NCBI GenBank assembly: GCA_920105625.2 | Contig: OV050030.1 | Span: 195,047,887-195,111,886, forward strand | Reading direction: 5' to 3' | DNA: 64,000 nt | From: Clusia tigrina | Taxonomy: Eukaryota; Arthropoda; Insecta; Diptera; Clusiidae | In this document: one piece after another, positions 44,936 through 58,800 of the stretch | Layout of the letters: each line of letters opens with the position of its first letter | Numbering within the stretch: position 1 is the first letter of the stretch | The notes under the pieces: generated by a model | The model's input: only the letters and a program-made list of their open reading frames with translations | The model's database searches: none | What the model was told of the DNA's origin: nothing | Program-made: the position numbers and the translations under genes

Positions 44936-47900
44936 CTGTCAGCGTCTCTGTAGGAGTCTCAGTCGCTGCCGCTGTCGATTAGGGGTCTGCTGCCTTCTCT
45001 ATGCCTATATCTACCCCTATCTGCCTCAGTCGGGGTCTCAGTCGGCATCGAAGCCTCTTTCAGAATCTCTGTAGGCGTCTCTGTAGGCATCTCTGTATGC
45101 GTGTCAGTCGCGGCCGCTGTCGATTGGGGGGGTCTATATCTACCCCTATCTGCCACAGTAGGCGTCTCAGTCGGCGTCCCAGCCTCTGTCAGCGTCTCTG
45201 TAGACGTCTCAGTCGCTGCCGCTGTCGATTGGGGGGTCTGCTGCCTTCTTTATGCCTACCCCTGTCTGCCTCAGTCGATTTTTTAGTCGGCGTCCCAGCC
45301 TCTATCAGCGTCTCTGTAGGCGTCTCAGTCGCTGCGTTGTCGATTGGGAGGGTCTGATGCCTTCTCTATGCCTATATCTACCCCTATCTGCCTCAGTCGG
45401 CATCTCAGTCGACATCGCAGCCTCTGTCAGCGTCTCTGTAGGCGTCTCAGTCGCTGCCGCTGTGGATTTGGGCGCTCTGCTGCCTTCTCTATGCCTATAT
45501 GTACCCCTATCTGCCTCAGTCGGCGTCGCAGCCTCTGTCAGAATCCCTGTAGACGCCTCAGTCGCTGCCGCTGTCGATTTGGGCGTTGTGCTGCCTTCTC
45601 TATGCCCATATCAACCCCTATCTGCCTCAGTCGGCTTCGCAGCCTCTATCAGCGTCTCTGTAGGCGTCTGAGTCGCTGCCGCTGTCGATTGGTGGGGGAT
45701 ATGCTGCCTATTGTATGCCTATATCTACCCCTATCTGCCTCATTAGGCGTCTCAGCCGGCGTCGCAGCCTCTGTCAGCGTCTCTGTCGATATCTCAGTCG
45801 CTGCCGCTGTCGATTTGGGGGGTATGCTGCCGTCTCTATGTTTATATCTACTCCTATATACGTGAGTCGGCGTCTTAATCGGCGTCCCAGCCTCTGTCAG
45901 CATCTCTGTAGGCGTCTCAGTCGCTGTCGCTGTCGATTGGGAGGGTCTGCTGCCTTCTCTATGCCTATATTACACCTATCTAACTCAGTCGGCGTCTCAG
46001 TCGGCATCGAAGCCTCTTTCAGCATCTCTGTAGGCGTCTCTGTTGGCGTCTATGTAGGCGTCTCTGTAGGCATCTCTGTAGGCGTCTCTATAGGCGTGTC
46101 AGTAGCTGCCGCTGTCGATTGGGGGGGTGGGTCTATATCTACCCCTATCCCTGTCAGCGTCTCTGTAGGAGTCTCAGTCGCTGCCGCTGTCGATTAGGGG
46201 TCGGCTGCCTTCTCTATGCCTATATCTACCCCTATCTGCCTCAGTCGGGGTCTCAGTCGGCATCGAAGCCTCTTTCAGAATCTCTGTAGGCGTCTCTGTA
46301 GGCATTTCTGTATGCGTGTCAGTCGCGGCCGCTGTCGATTGGGGGGGTCTATATCTACCCCTATCTGCCACAGTAGGCGTCTCAGTCGGCGTCCCAGCCT
46401 CTGTCAGCGTCTCTGTAGACGTCTCAGTCGCTGCCGCTGTCGATTGGGGGGTCTGCTGCCTTCTTTACGCCTACCCCTGTCTGCCTCAGTCGATTTTTTA
46501 GTCGGCGTCCCAGCCTCTATCAGCGTCTCTGTAGGCGTCTCAGTCGCTGCGTTGTCGATTGGGAGGGTCTGATGCCTTCTCTATGCCTATATCTACCCCT
46601 ATCTGCCTCAGTCGGCATCTCAGTCGACATCGCAGCCTCTGTCAGCGTCTCTGTAGGCGTCTCAGTCGCTGCCGCTGTGGATTTGGGCGCTCTGCTGCCT
46701 TCTCTATGCCTATATGTACCCCTATCTGCCTCAGTCGGCGTCGCAGCCTCTGTCAGAATCCCTGTAGACGCCTCAGTCGCTGCCGCTGTCGATTTGGGCG
46801 TTGTGCTGCCTTCTCTATGCCCATATCAACCCCTATCTGCCTCAGTCGGCTTCGCAGCCTCTATCAGCGTCTCTGTAGGCGTCTGAGTCGCTGCCGCTGT
46901 CGATTGGTGGGGGATATGCTGCCTATTGTATGCCTATATCTACCCCTATCTGCCTCATTAGGCGTCTCAGCCGGCGTCGCAGCCTCTGTCAGCGTCTCTG
47001 TCGATATCTCAGTCGCTGCCGCTGTCGATTTGGGGGGTATGCTGCCGTCTCTATGTTTATATCTACTCCTATATACGTGAGTCGGCGTCTTAATCGGCGT
47101 CCCAGCCTCTGTCAGCATCTCTGTAGGCGTCTCAGTCGCTGTCGCTGTCGATTGGGAGGGTCTGCTGCCTTCTCTATGCCTATATTACACCTATCTAACT
47201 CAGTCGGCGTCTCAGTCGGCATCGAAGCCTCTTTCAGCATCTCTGTAGGCGTCTCTGTTGGCGTCTATGTAGGCGTCTCTGTAGGCATCTCTGTAGGCGT
47301 CTCTATACGCGTGTCAGTAGCTGCCGCTGTCGATTGGGGGGGTGGGTCTATATCTACCCCTATCCCTGTCAGCGTCTCTGTAGGAGTCTCAGTCGCTGCC
47401 GCTGTCGATTAGGGGTCTGCTGCCTTCTCTATGCCTATATCTACCCCTATCTGCCTCAGTCGGCGTCTCAGTCGGCATCGAAGCCTCTTTCAGAATCTCT
47501 GTAGGCGTCTCTGTAGGCATCTCTGTATGCGTGTCAGTCGCTGCCGCTGTCGATTGGGGGGGTCTATATCTACCCCTATCTGCCACAGTAGGCGTCTCAG
47601 TCGGCGTCCCAGCCTCTGTCAGCGTCTCTGTAGACGTCTCAGTCGCTGCTGCTGTCGATTGGGGGGTCTGCTGCCTTCTTTATGCCTACCCCTGTCTGCC
47701 TCAGTCGATTTTTTAGTCGGCGTCCCAGCCTCTATCAGCGTCTCTGTAGGCGTCTCAGTCGCTGCGTTGTCGATTGGGAGGGTCTGATGCCTTCTCTATG
47801 CCTATATCTACCCCTATCTGCCTCAGACGGCATCTCAGTCGACATCGCAGCCTCTGTCAGCGTCTCTGTAGGCGTCTCAGTCGCTGCCGCTGTGGATTTG

Positions 47901-48580
47901 GGCGCTCTGCTGCCTTCTCTATGCCTATATGTACCCCTATCTGCCTCAGTCGGCGTCGCAGCCTCTGTCAGAATCCCTGTAGACGCCTCAGTCGCTGCCG
48001 CTGTCGATTTGGGCGCTGTGCTGCCTTCTCTATGCCCATATCAACCCCTATCTGCCTCAGTCGGCTTCGCAGCCTCTATCAGCGTCTCTGTAGGCGTCTG
48101 AGTCGCTGCCGCTGTCGATTGGTGGGGGATCTGCTGCCTATTGTATGCCTATATCTACCCCTATCTGCCTCATTAGGCGTCTCAGCCGGCGTCGCAGCCT
48201 CTGTCAGCGTCTCTGTCGATATCTCAGTCGCTGCCGCTGTCGATTTGGGGGGTATGCTGCCGTCTCTATGTTTATATCTACTCCTATATGCGTGAGTCGG
48301 CGTCTTAATCGGCGTCCCAGCCTCTGTCAGCATCTCTGTAGGCGTCTCAGTCGCTGTCGCTGTCGATTGGGAGGGTCTGCTGCCTTCTCTATGCCTATAT
48401 TACACCTATCTAACTCAGTCGGCGTCTCAGTCGGCATCGAAGCCTCTTTCAGCATCTCTGTAGGCGTCTCTGTTGGCGTCTATGTAGGCGTCTCTGTAGG
48501 CATCTCTGTAGGCGTCTCTATAGGCGTGTCAGTAGCTGCCGCTGTCGATTGGGGGGGCGGGTCTATATCTACCCCTATCT
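44936..48580. repeat. Tandem triplet of a 1,215-bp unit
   Basis: There are three consecutive copies: 44936-46150, 46151-47365 and 47366 to about 48580. They share a monomer with an internal deletion where CTACCCCTATC is joined to CCTGTCAGCG (46149 and 47364), which marks the duplication junction. Differences are few, for example TTTACGCC at about 46465 against TTTATGCC in the other copies, and GGTC/GCTG changes near 46201 and 47406. Confidence 0.87.
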
Positions 48581-51500
48581 GCCACAGTCGGCGTCTCAGT
48601 CGGCGTCCCAGACTCTGTCAACGTCTCTGTAGGCGTCTCAGTCGCAGCCGCTGTCGATTGGGGGGTCTGCTGCCTTCTTTATGCCTACCCCTATCTGCCT
48701 CAGTCGACTTTTCAGTCGGCGTCGCAGCCTCTATCAGCGTCTCTGTAGGCGTCTCAGTCGCTGCGCTGTCGATTGGGAGGGTCTGCTGCCTTCTCTATGC
48801 CTATATTACACCTATCTAACGCAGTCGGCGTTTTAGTCGTCGTCGCAGCGTCTCTGTAGACGTCTCAGTCCGTGCCTCTGTCGATAGGGGGTCTGCTGCG
48901 TTCTCTGCGCCTATAACTACCCCTATCTACCTCAGTCGGCATCTCAGTCGGCTTCGCAGCTTCTGTCAACGCCTCTGTAGGTGTCTCAGTCGCTGCCGCT
49001 GTCGTTTGGGGGGTCTGCCGCCTTCTCTATGCCTATATCTACCTCTATCTGCCTCAGTCGGCGTCTCAGTCGGCGTCACAGTCTCTGTCAGCGTCAGTGT
49101 AGGCGTCTCAGTAGATGCCGCTGTCGATTGGGGGGTCTGCTGCCGTCTGTATGCCTAAATTTACCCCTATCTGCCTCCGTCGGCGTCTCAGTCGGCGTCT
49201 CAGTCGGCGTCGCAGCCTCTGTCAGCGTCTCTGTAGGCGTCTCAGTCGCTGCCGCTGTCGATTGGGGGGTCTGCTGCCTTCTGTATGACTATATCTACCC
49301 CTATCTGCCTCCGTCGGCGTCGCAGCCTCTGTCAGCGTCTCTGTTGGCTTCTCAATCGTTGCCGCTGTCGATTGGCGGTTGCTGCTGCCTTCGCTATGCC
49401 TATATCTACCCCTATCTGCCCCAGTCGGCGTCTCAGTCAGCGTCAAAGACTCTTTCAGCGTCTCAGTAGGCGTCTCTGTAGACGTCTCTGTAGGCATCTC
49501 TGTAGGCGTCTCTGTATGCGTCTGTGTAGGCGTCTCTGTAGGCATCTCTGTAGGCGTCTCTGTAGGCGTCTCAGTCGCTGTCGCTGTCGATTTGGGGGGA
49601 ATGCTGCCGTCTCTATGCCTTTACCTACCCCTATCTATCCTCAGTCAGCGTCTCTGTAGGCGTCTCAGTTCGTTGCCGCTGTCGATTGGGGGGTCTGCTG
49701 CCTTCTCTCAGTCGCTGCCGCTGTCGATTGGGGGGTCTGGTGCCTTCTGTATACCTATATCTACACTTATCTGCCTCAGTAGGCGTCTCAGCCGGCGTCG
49801 CAGCCTCTTTCAGCGTCTCTGTAGGCGTCTCAGTCGCTGCCGCTGTCGATTGGGGTTCTGCTGCCTTCTCTATGCCTATATCTACCCCTATCTGCCTCAG
49901 TCGGAGTTGCAGCCTCTGTCAGCTTCTCTGTAGGCGTCTCAGTCGCTGCCGCTGTCGATTGGGGGGGGGATCTGCTGTCGTCTGTATGCCTATATCTACC
50001 CCTATCTGCCTCAGTAGGCGTCTCAGCCGGCGTCGCTGCCTCTGTCAGCATCTCTGTAGGCGTCTCAGTCGCTGCCGCTGTCAATTTGGGGGGTATGCTG
50101 CAGTCTCTATGTTTATATCTACTCCTATAGCGCTAGTCAGTCGGCGCCTTAATCGGCGTCCCAGCCTCTGTCAGCATCTCTGTAGGCGTCTCAGTCGTTG
50201 TCGCTATCGATTGGGAGGGTCTTCTGCCTTCTCTATGCCTATATTTACCCCTTTCTGCCTCAGTCGGTGTCCCAGGCGGCGTCGCAGCCTCTGTCACCGT
50301 CTCTGTAGGAGTCTTAGTCGTTGCCGCTGTTGATTGGGGGGGTCTACTGCCTTCTCTATGCCTATATCTACCCCTATCTCCCTCAGTCGGCGTCTCAATC
50401 GGCCTTCTTTATGCCTACCCCTACCTGCCTCAGTCGACTTTTTAGTCGGCGTCGCAGCCTCTATCAGCGTCTCTGTAGGTGTCTCAGTCGCTGCCGCTGT
50501 CGATTGGAGGGGCCTGATGCCTACTCTATGCCTATATCTACCCCTATCTGCCTCAGTCGGGGTCTCAGTGGGGGTCGCAGCCTCTGTCAGCGTCTCTGTT
50601 GGCGTCTCAGTCGTTGCCGGTGTCGATTGGCGGTTGCTGCTGCCTTCGCTATGCCTATATCTACCCCTATCTGCCTCAGTAGGCGTCTCAGCCGGCGTCG
50701 CAGCCTCTTTCAGCGTCTCTGTAGGCGTCTCAGTTGCTGCCGCTCTCGATTTGGGGGGAATGCTGCCGTCTCTATGCCTATATCTACTCCTATACTCGTA
50801 TGCCTCAGTCGGCGTCTGAATCGGCGTCGCAGCCTCTGGCATCGTTTCTGTAGGCGTCTCAGTAGCTGCCGCTGTCGATTGGGGGGTCTGCTGCCTTCTC
50901 TATGCCTATATCTACCCCTATCTGCCTCATTCGGCGTTGCAGCCTCTGTCAGCGTCTCAGTAGGCGTCTCAGTCGCTGCCGCTGTCGATTTGGGGGTATG
51001 CTGATGTCTTTATGTTTATATCTACTCCTATATGCGTCAGTCGGCGTCTCAGCCGGCGTCGCAGCCTCTGTCAACGTCTCTGTAGGCGTCTCAGTCGCTG
51101 CCGCTGTCGATTTGGGGGTATGCTGCCGTATCTATGTTTATATCTACTCCTATATGCGTCAATCGGCGTCTTAATCGGCGTCCCAGCCTCTGTCAGCATC
51201 TCTGTAGGCGTCTCAGTCGCTGTCGCTGTCGATTGGGAGGGTCTGCTGCCTTCTCTATGGTTATATATCTACCCCTATCTGCCTCAGTCGGCGACTTAGT
51301 AGGCGTCGCAGCGTCTTTCAGCGTCTCTGTAGGCGTCTCAGTCGTTGCCGCTGTCGATTGGGGGGTCTGCTGCCTTCTCTATGCCTATATCTAGCCCTAT
51401 CTGCCTCAGTCGGCGTCTCAGTCGGCATCGAAGCCTCTTTCAGCATCTCTGTAGGCGTCTCTGTAGGCGTCTCTGTAGGCGTCTCTGTAGGCGTGTCAGT

Positions 51501-52860
51501 CGCTGCGCTGTCCATTGGGAGGGTCTGCTTTCTTCTCTATGCCTATATTACACCTATCTAACTCAGTCGGCGTCTCAGCCGGCGTCGCAGCCTCTGTCAG
51601 CGTAACTGTAGGCGTCTCAGTCCGTGCCGCTGTCGATAGGGGGGTCTGCTGCCTTCTGTGTGCCTATAACTACCCCTATCTACCTCCTATATCCTATATC
51701 CGCCTATATCTGCCTCAGTAGACGCCTATCTGCCTCAGTAGGCGTCTCAGCCGGGTCGCAGCCTCTGTCAGCGTCTCTGTAGGCGTCTCAGCCGTTGCCC
51801 TTGTCGACATGGAGGGGTATGCTGCCGTCTCTATGTTTATATCTACTCCTATATGCGTCAGTCGGCGTAATAATCGGCGTCGTAGTCTCTGTCAGAGTCT
51901 CTGTAAGCGTCTCAGTCGCGGCCGCTGTTGATAGGGGGATCTGCTGCCTTCTCTGTGCCTATAACTACCCCTATCTACCTCAGTCGGCGGCAAATTTGGC
52001 GTCGCAGCCTCTGTCAAAGTCTCTGTAGGCGTCTCATTCGCGGCCGCTGTTGATTTGGGGGGTCTGCTGCTTTCTCTATGCCTTTATCTACCCCTATCTA
52101 TCCTCAGTCAGCGTCTCTGTAGGCGTCTCAGTCGCTGTCGCTGTCGATTGGAGGGGTCTGATGCCTACTCTATACCTATATCTACCCCTGCATCAGTCGG
52201 CGAGTTAGTAGGCGTCGCAGCTTCTGGCAGCATCTCTGTAGGCGTCTCAGTCGCTCCCGCTGTCGATTGGGAGGGTCTGCTGCCTTCTCTATGCCTATAT
52301 TACCCCTACCTAACTCAGTCGGCGTCTCAGTCGGCGTCGCAGCCTCTGTCAGCGTCTCTGTAGGGGTCTAAGTCGTTGCCGCTGATGGTAGGGAGTCTGC
52401 TACCTTCTCTATGCCTATATCTACTCCTATCTGCCTCCGTCGGCGTCTCAATCAGAGTCGAAGCCTCTTTCAGCGTCTCTGTAGGCGTCTCAGTCGTTGC
52501 CGCTGTCGATTGGGGGGTCTGCTGCCTTCTCTATGCCTTTATCTACCCCTATCTATCCTCAGTCAGCGTCTCTGTAGGCGTCTCAGTCGCTGTCGCTGTC
52601 GATTGGAGGGGTCTGATGCCTACTCTATACCTATAGCTACCCCTATCTGCCTCAGTCGGGGTCTCAGTCGTGGTCGCAGCCTCTGTCAGCGTCTCGGTTG
52701 GCGTCTCAGTCGCTGCCGCTGTCGATTGGCGGGTCTGGTGTCTTTTCTATGCCTATATCTACACCTATCTGCCTCAGTCGGCGTCTCAGTCTGCGGCGCA
52801 GCCTCTGTCAGCGTCTCTGTAGGCGTTTCAATCGCTGCCGCTGTAGAATGGGGGGACTGC
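48581..52860. repeat. Satellite segment with parts of block X and of the 11.4-13.4 kb series
   Basis: About 48980-50340 corresponds to the middle of block X, including the 12-bp expansion at 49469-49576 and the truncated-monomer junction at 49708/49709. At 50401-50403 GTCTCAATCGG is fused to CCTTCTTTATGCC, skipping over half a monomer. About 50500-52300 then follows the order of 11.4-13.3 kb. The only AT-rich insertion monomer of the right arm lies at about 51682. Confidence 0.75.
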
Positions 52861-55800
52861 TACCTTCTCAATGATTATATCTACCCTATCTGCATCAGTC
52901 GGCGTCGCAGCCTCTGTCAGCGTCTCTGTAGGCGTGTCAGTCGCTGCCGCTGGCGACTGGGGGTCTGCTGCTTTTTCTATGCCTATATCTACCCCTACCT
53001 GCTTCAGTCGGCGTCTCAGTCGGCGTCGCAGCCCCTGTCAGCGTCTCTGTAGGCGTATCAGTCGCTGTCGCTGAAGATTGGGGGGTCTGCTGCCTTCTCT
53101 ATGCCTATATCTACCCCTATCTCCCTCAGTAGGCGTCTCAGTCGGCGTCGCAGCCTCTGTCAGCATCTCTGTAGGAGTCTCAGTCGCTGCCGCTGTCGAT
53201 TAGGGTTCTGCTGCCTTCTCTATGCCTATATCTACCCCTATCTGCCTCAGTCGGCGTCGATGTCTCTGTCAGCGTCTCTGTAGGCGTCTCAGTCGCTGCC
53301 GCTGTCGATTGGGGGCTGCTGCCTTCTCTATGCATATATCTACCCCTATCTGCCTTAGTCGGCGTCGCAGCCTCTGTCAACTTCTCTGTAGGCGTCTCAG
53401 TCGCTGCCGCTGTCGCTGTCAACTGGGGGGTCTGCTGCCTTCTCTATGCCTATATCTACCCCTATCTGCTTCAGTCGGCGTCTCAGTCGGCGTCGCAGCC
53501 TCTGTCAGCTTCTCTGTATTCCTTTCAGTCGCTGCCGCTGTAGAATGGGGCGACTGCTATCTTCTCTATGCCTATATCTACCCTATCTGCATCAGTCGGC
53601 GTCGCAGCCTCTGTCAGCGTCTCTGTAGACGTCTCAGTCGCTGCCGCTGTCGACTGGAGGGTCTGCTGCCTTCTCTATGCCTATATCTACCCCTATCTGC
53701 CTCAGTCGGCGCCCCAGTCTCTGTCAGCGTCTCTGTAGGCGTTTTAGTGGCTGCCGCTGTCGATTGGGGGGTCTGCTACGTTCTCTATGCCTATATCTAC
53801 CCCTATTTGCGTCAGTCGACTTCTCAGTTGGCGTCGCAGCCTCTGTCAGCTTCTCTGTATGCGTCTCAGTCTCTGCCGCTGTCGATTGGGGGTATGCTGC
53901 CTCCTCTATGCCTATATCTACCCATATCTGCCTCAGTCGTCGTCGCAGCCTCTGTCAGCGTCTCTGTAGGCGTCTCAGTCGCTGCCTCTGTCGTTTGGGG
54001 GGTCAGCTGCCTTCTCTATGCCTATATCTACCGCTATCTGCCTCAGTTGGCGTCTTGGTGGGCATCGCAGCCTCTGTCAGCGTCTCTGTAGGCGTCGCAA
54101 TCTCTGCGCTATCGATTGGGGGTCTGCTGCATTCTCTATGCCTATATCTACACCTATCTGCTTCAGTCGGCGTCGAAGCCTCTGTAAGCGTCTCTGTAGG
54201 CGTCTCAGTCGCTGCCGCTGTCGATTGGGGAGGTCTGCTGCCTTGTCTATGCATATATCTACACCTATCTGCCTCAGTCTGCGTCTCAGTCGGCGTCGCA
54301 CCCTCTGTCAGCGTCTCTGTAGGCGTCTCAGTCGCTGCCGCTGTCGATTGGGGGGTCTGCTGCCTTCTCTATGCCTATATCTACCTCTATTTGCCTCAGT
54401 CAGTGTCGCAGCTTCTGTCAGCCTCTCTGTAGGCGTCTCAGTCGCTGCCGCTCTCGATTGTGGGGGTCTGCTGCCTTCTCTATGTCTATATCGACCCCTA
54501 TCTGCCTCAGTCGTCGCCTCAGTCGGCGTCGCAACCTCTGTTAGCGTCTCTGTAGGCCTCTCAGTCGCTGCCTCTGTCAATTGGGGGGTCTACTGCCTTC
54601 TCTAGGCCTATATCTACCCCTATCTGCATCAGTCGGCGTTTCAGCCTCTGTCAGCGTCTCTGTAGGCCTCTCAGTCGCTGCCGCTGTCGATTGGGGGGTC
54701 TGCTGCCTTCTCTATGCCTATATCTACCTCTATTTGCCTCAGTCAGTGTCGCAGCTTCTGTCAGCCTCTCTGTAGGCGTCTCAGTCGCTGCCGCTGTCGT
54801 TGGGGGGTCTGCTGCCTTCTCTATGCCTATATCTACGCCTATCTCTCTCAGTTGGTGTCTCAGTCGGCGTCGCAGCATCTGTCAGCGTCTCTGTAAGCGT
54901 CGCAATCTCTGCGCTATCGATTGGGGGGTCTGCTGCTTTCTCTATGCCTATATCTACCCCTATATGCGTCAGTCGGCGTCGCAGCCTCTGTAAGCGTCTC
55001 TGTAGGCGTGTCAGTCGCTGCCGCTGTCGATTGGGGGGTCTGCTGCCTTCTCTATGCCTATATCTACCCCTATATGCGTCAATCGGCGTCTTAATCGGCG
55101 TCCCAGCCTCTGTCAGCATCTCTGTAGGCGTCTCAGTCGCTGTCGCTGTCGACTGGGAGGGTCTGCTGCCTTCTCTATGGTTATATATCTACCCCTATCT
55201 GCCTCAGTCGGCGACTTAGTAGGCGTCGCAGCCTCTTTCAGCGTCTCTGTAGGCGTCTCAGTCGTTGCCGCTGTCGATTGGGGGGTCTGCTGCCTTCTCT
55301 ATGCCTATATCTACCCCTATCTGCCTCAGTCGGCATCTCAGTCGGCATCGAAGCCTCTTTCAGCATCTCTGTAGGCGTCTCTGTAGGCGTCTCTGTAGGC
55401 GTGTCAGTCGCTGCGCTGTCGATTGGGAGGCTCTGCTGCCTTCTGTATGCCTATATTACACCTATCTAACTCAGTCGGCGTCTCAGCCGGCGTCGCAGCC
55501 TCTGTCAGCGTCACTGTAGGCGTCTCAGTCCGTGTCGATAGGGGGCGGTATGCTGCCGTCTCTATGTTTATATCTACTCCTATGTGCGTCAGTCGGCGTA
55601 TTAATCGGCGTCGTAGTCTCTGTTAGAGTCTCTGTAGGCGTCTCAGTCGCGGCCGCTGTTGATAGGGGGATCTGCTGCCTTATCTGTGCCTATAACTACC
55701 CCTATCTACCTCAGTCGGCGTCTCATTTGGCGTCGCAGCCTCTGTCAAAGTCTCTGTAGGCGTCTCATTCGCGGCCGCTGTTGATTTGGGGGGTCTGCTG

Positions 55801-58800
55801 CCTTCTCTATGCCTATATCTACCCCTATCTGAATCAGTCGGCGACTTAGTGGGCGTCGCAGCCTCTGGCAGCATCTCTGTAGGCGTCTCAGACGCTGCCG
55901 CTGTCGATTGGGAGGGTCTGCTGCCTTCTCTATGCCTATATTACCCCTTTCTAACTCAGTCGGCGTCTCAGTCTGCGTCGCAGTCTCTGGCAACGTATCT
56001 GTTGGCGTCTCAGTCCGTGCCGCTGTCGATAGGGGGGTCTTCTGCCTTCTTTGTGCCTATAACTACCCCTATCTACCTCAGACGGCGTCTCATTTGGCCT
56101 CGCAGCCTCTGTCAGAGTCTCTGTAGGTGTGTCAGTCGCGGCCGCTGTTGATTTGGGGGTCTGCTGCCTTCTCTATGCCTATATCTACCCCTGCATCAGT
56201 CGGCGAGTTGGCGTCTCAGTCGGTCCCGATGTCGATTGGGAGGGTCTGCTGCCTTCTCTATGCCTATATTACCCCTTTCTAACTCAGTCGGCGTCTCAGT
56301 CGGCGACGCAGTCTCTGGCAACGTATCTGTTGGCGTCTCAGTCGTTGCCGCTGATGGTAGAGAGTCTGCTACTTTCTCTATGCCTATATCTACTCCTATC
56401 TGCCTCCGTCGGCGTCTCAATCAGAGTCGAAGCCTCTTTCAGCGTCTCTGTAGGCGTCTCAGTCGTTGCCGCTGTCGATTGGGGGTCTGCTGCCTTCTCT
56501 ATGCCTATATCTACCCCTATCTGCCTCAGTCGGCGTCTCAGTAGGCATCGAAGCCTCTTTCAGCATCTCTGTAGGCGTCTCTGTAGGCGTCTCTGTATGC
56601 GTGTCAGTCGCTGCCGCTGTCGATTGGGGGGGGGGGGTCTATATCTACCCCTATCTGCCACAGTCGGCGTCCCAGCCTCTGTCAGCGTCTCTGTAGGCGT
56701 TTCAGTCGCTGCCGCTGTCGATTGGGGGGTCTGCTGCCTTCTTTATGCCTACCCCTATCTGCCTCAGTCGATTTTTTAGTCGGCGTCCCAGTCTCAATCA
56801 GCGTCTCTGTAGGCGTCTCAGTCGCTGCCGCTGTCGATTGGGGGTCTGCTGCCTTCTCTATGCCTATATCTACCCCTATCTTCCTCAGTCGGCGTCTCAG
56901 TCGGCGTCGCAGCCTCTGTCAACGTCTCTGTAGGCGTCTCAGTCGCTGCCGCTGTCGATTTGGGGGGTCCGCTGCCTTCTCTATGCCTATATCTACCCCT
57001 ATCGGCCTCAGTCGACGTCTCAGTCGGCGTCTCAGCCTCTGTCAGGGGCTCTGTAGGTGTCTCAGTCGCTGCCGCTGGCGATTGGGGGGTCTTCTGCCTT
57101 CCTTATGCCTATATCTACCCCTATCTGCCTCAGTCGGCGTCGCAGCCCCTGTCAGCATTTCTGTAGGCGTCTCAGTCGCTGCCGCTGTCGATTGGGGGGT
57201 CTGTTGCCTTCTCTATGCCAACAACTACCCCCATCTGCCTCAGTCGGCGTCGCAGTTGGCATCGCAGCCTCTGTCAGCGATTCTGTAGGCATCGCAGTTG
57301 TTGTCGCTGTCGATTGGGGGGTCTGCTTCCTTCTCTATTCCAATATCTACCCCTATCTGTCTCAGTCGGCGTCTCAGTCGGCGTCTCAGTCGGCGTCTCA
57401 GTCGGCGTGGCAGCCTCTGTCAGCGTCTCTGTAGGCGTCTCAGTCATTGCCGCTACCGATTGGGGGGTCTGCTGCCTTCGCTATGCCTATATCTACCCCT
57501 ATCTGCCTCAGTCGGCGTCCCAGTCTCTGTCAGCGTCTCTGTAGGCGTTTTAGTGGCTGCCGCTGTCGATTGGGGGGTCTGCTACGTTCTCTATGCCTAT
57601 ATCTACACCTATCTGCTTCAGTCGGCGTCGAAGCCTCTGTAAGCGTCTCTGTAGGCGTCGCAATCTCTGCGCTATCGATTGGGGGTCTGCTGCATTCTCT
57701 ATGCCTATATCTACACCTATCTGCCTCAGTCGGCGTCCCAGCCTTTGTCAGCGTCTCTGTTGGCGTCTCAGTCGCTGCAGATGTCGATTGGGGTGGTCTG
57801 CTGCCTTGTCAATGCATATATCTACACCTATCTACACCTATCTGCCTCAGTTGGCGTTTCAGCCTCTGTCAGCGTCTCTGTAGGCGTCTCAGTCGCTGCC
57901 TCTGTCGTTTGGGGGGTCAGCTGCCTTCTCTATGCCTATATCTACCGCTATCTGCCTCAGTTGGCGTCTTGGTGAGCATCGCAGCCTCTGTCAGCGTCTC
58001 TGTAGGCGTCGCAATCTCTGCGCTATCGATTGGGGGTCTGCTGCATTCTCTATGCCTATATCTACACCTATCTGCTTCAGTCGGCGTCGAAGCCTCTGTA
58101 AGCGTCTCTGTAGGCGTCTCAGTCGCTGCCGCTGTCGATTGGGGAGGTCTGCTGCCTTGTCTATGCATATATCTACACCTATCTGCCTCAGTCTGCGTCT
58201 CAGTCGGCGTCGCACCCTCTGTCAGCGTCTCTGTAGGCGTCTCAGTCGCTGCCGCTGTCGATTGTGGGGTCTGCTGCCTTCTCTATGCCTATATCTACCC
58301 CTATCTGCCTCAGTCGGCGTCCCAGCCTTTGTCAGCGTCTCTGTTGGCGTCTCAGTCGCTGCAGATGTCGATTGGGGTGGTCTGCTGCCTTGTCAATGCA
58401 TATATCTACACCTATCTACACCTATCTGCCTCAGTTGGCGTTTCAGCCTCTGTCAGCGTCTCTGTAGGCGTCTCAGTCGTGCCGCTCTCGATTGTGGGGG
58501 TCTGCTGCCTTCTCTATGTCTATATCTACCCCTATCTGCCTCAGTCGTCGCCTCAGTCGGCGTCGCAACCTCTGTTAGCGTCTCTGTAGGCCTCTCAGTC
58601 GCTGCCTCTGTCAATTGGGGGGTCTACTGCCTTCTCTAGGCCTATATCTACCCCTATCTGCATCAGTCGGCGTTTCAGCCTCTGTCAGCGTCTCTGTAGG
58701 CCTCTCAGTCGCTGCCGCTGTCGATTGGGGGGTCTGCTGCCTTCAATATGCCTATATCTACCTCTATTTGCCTCAGTCAGTGTCGCAGCTTCTGTCAGCC

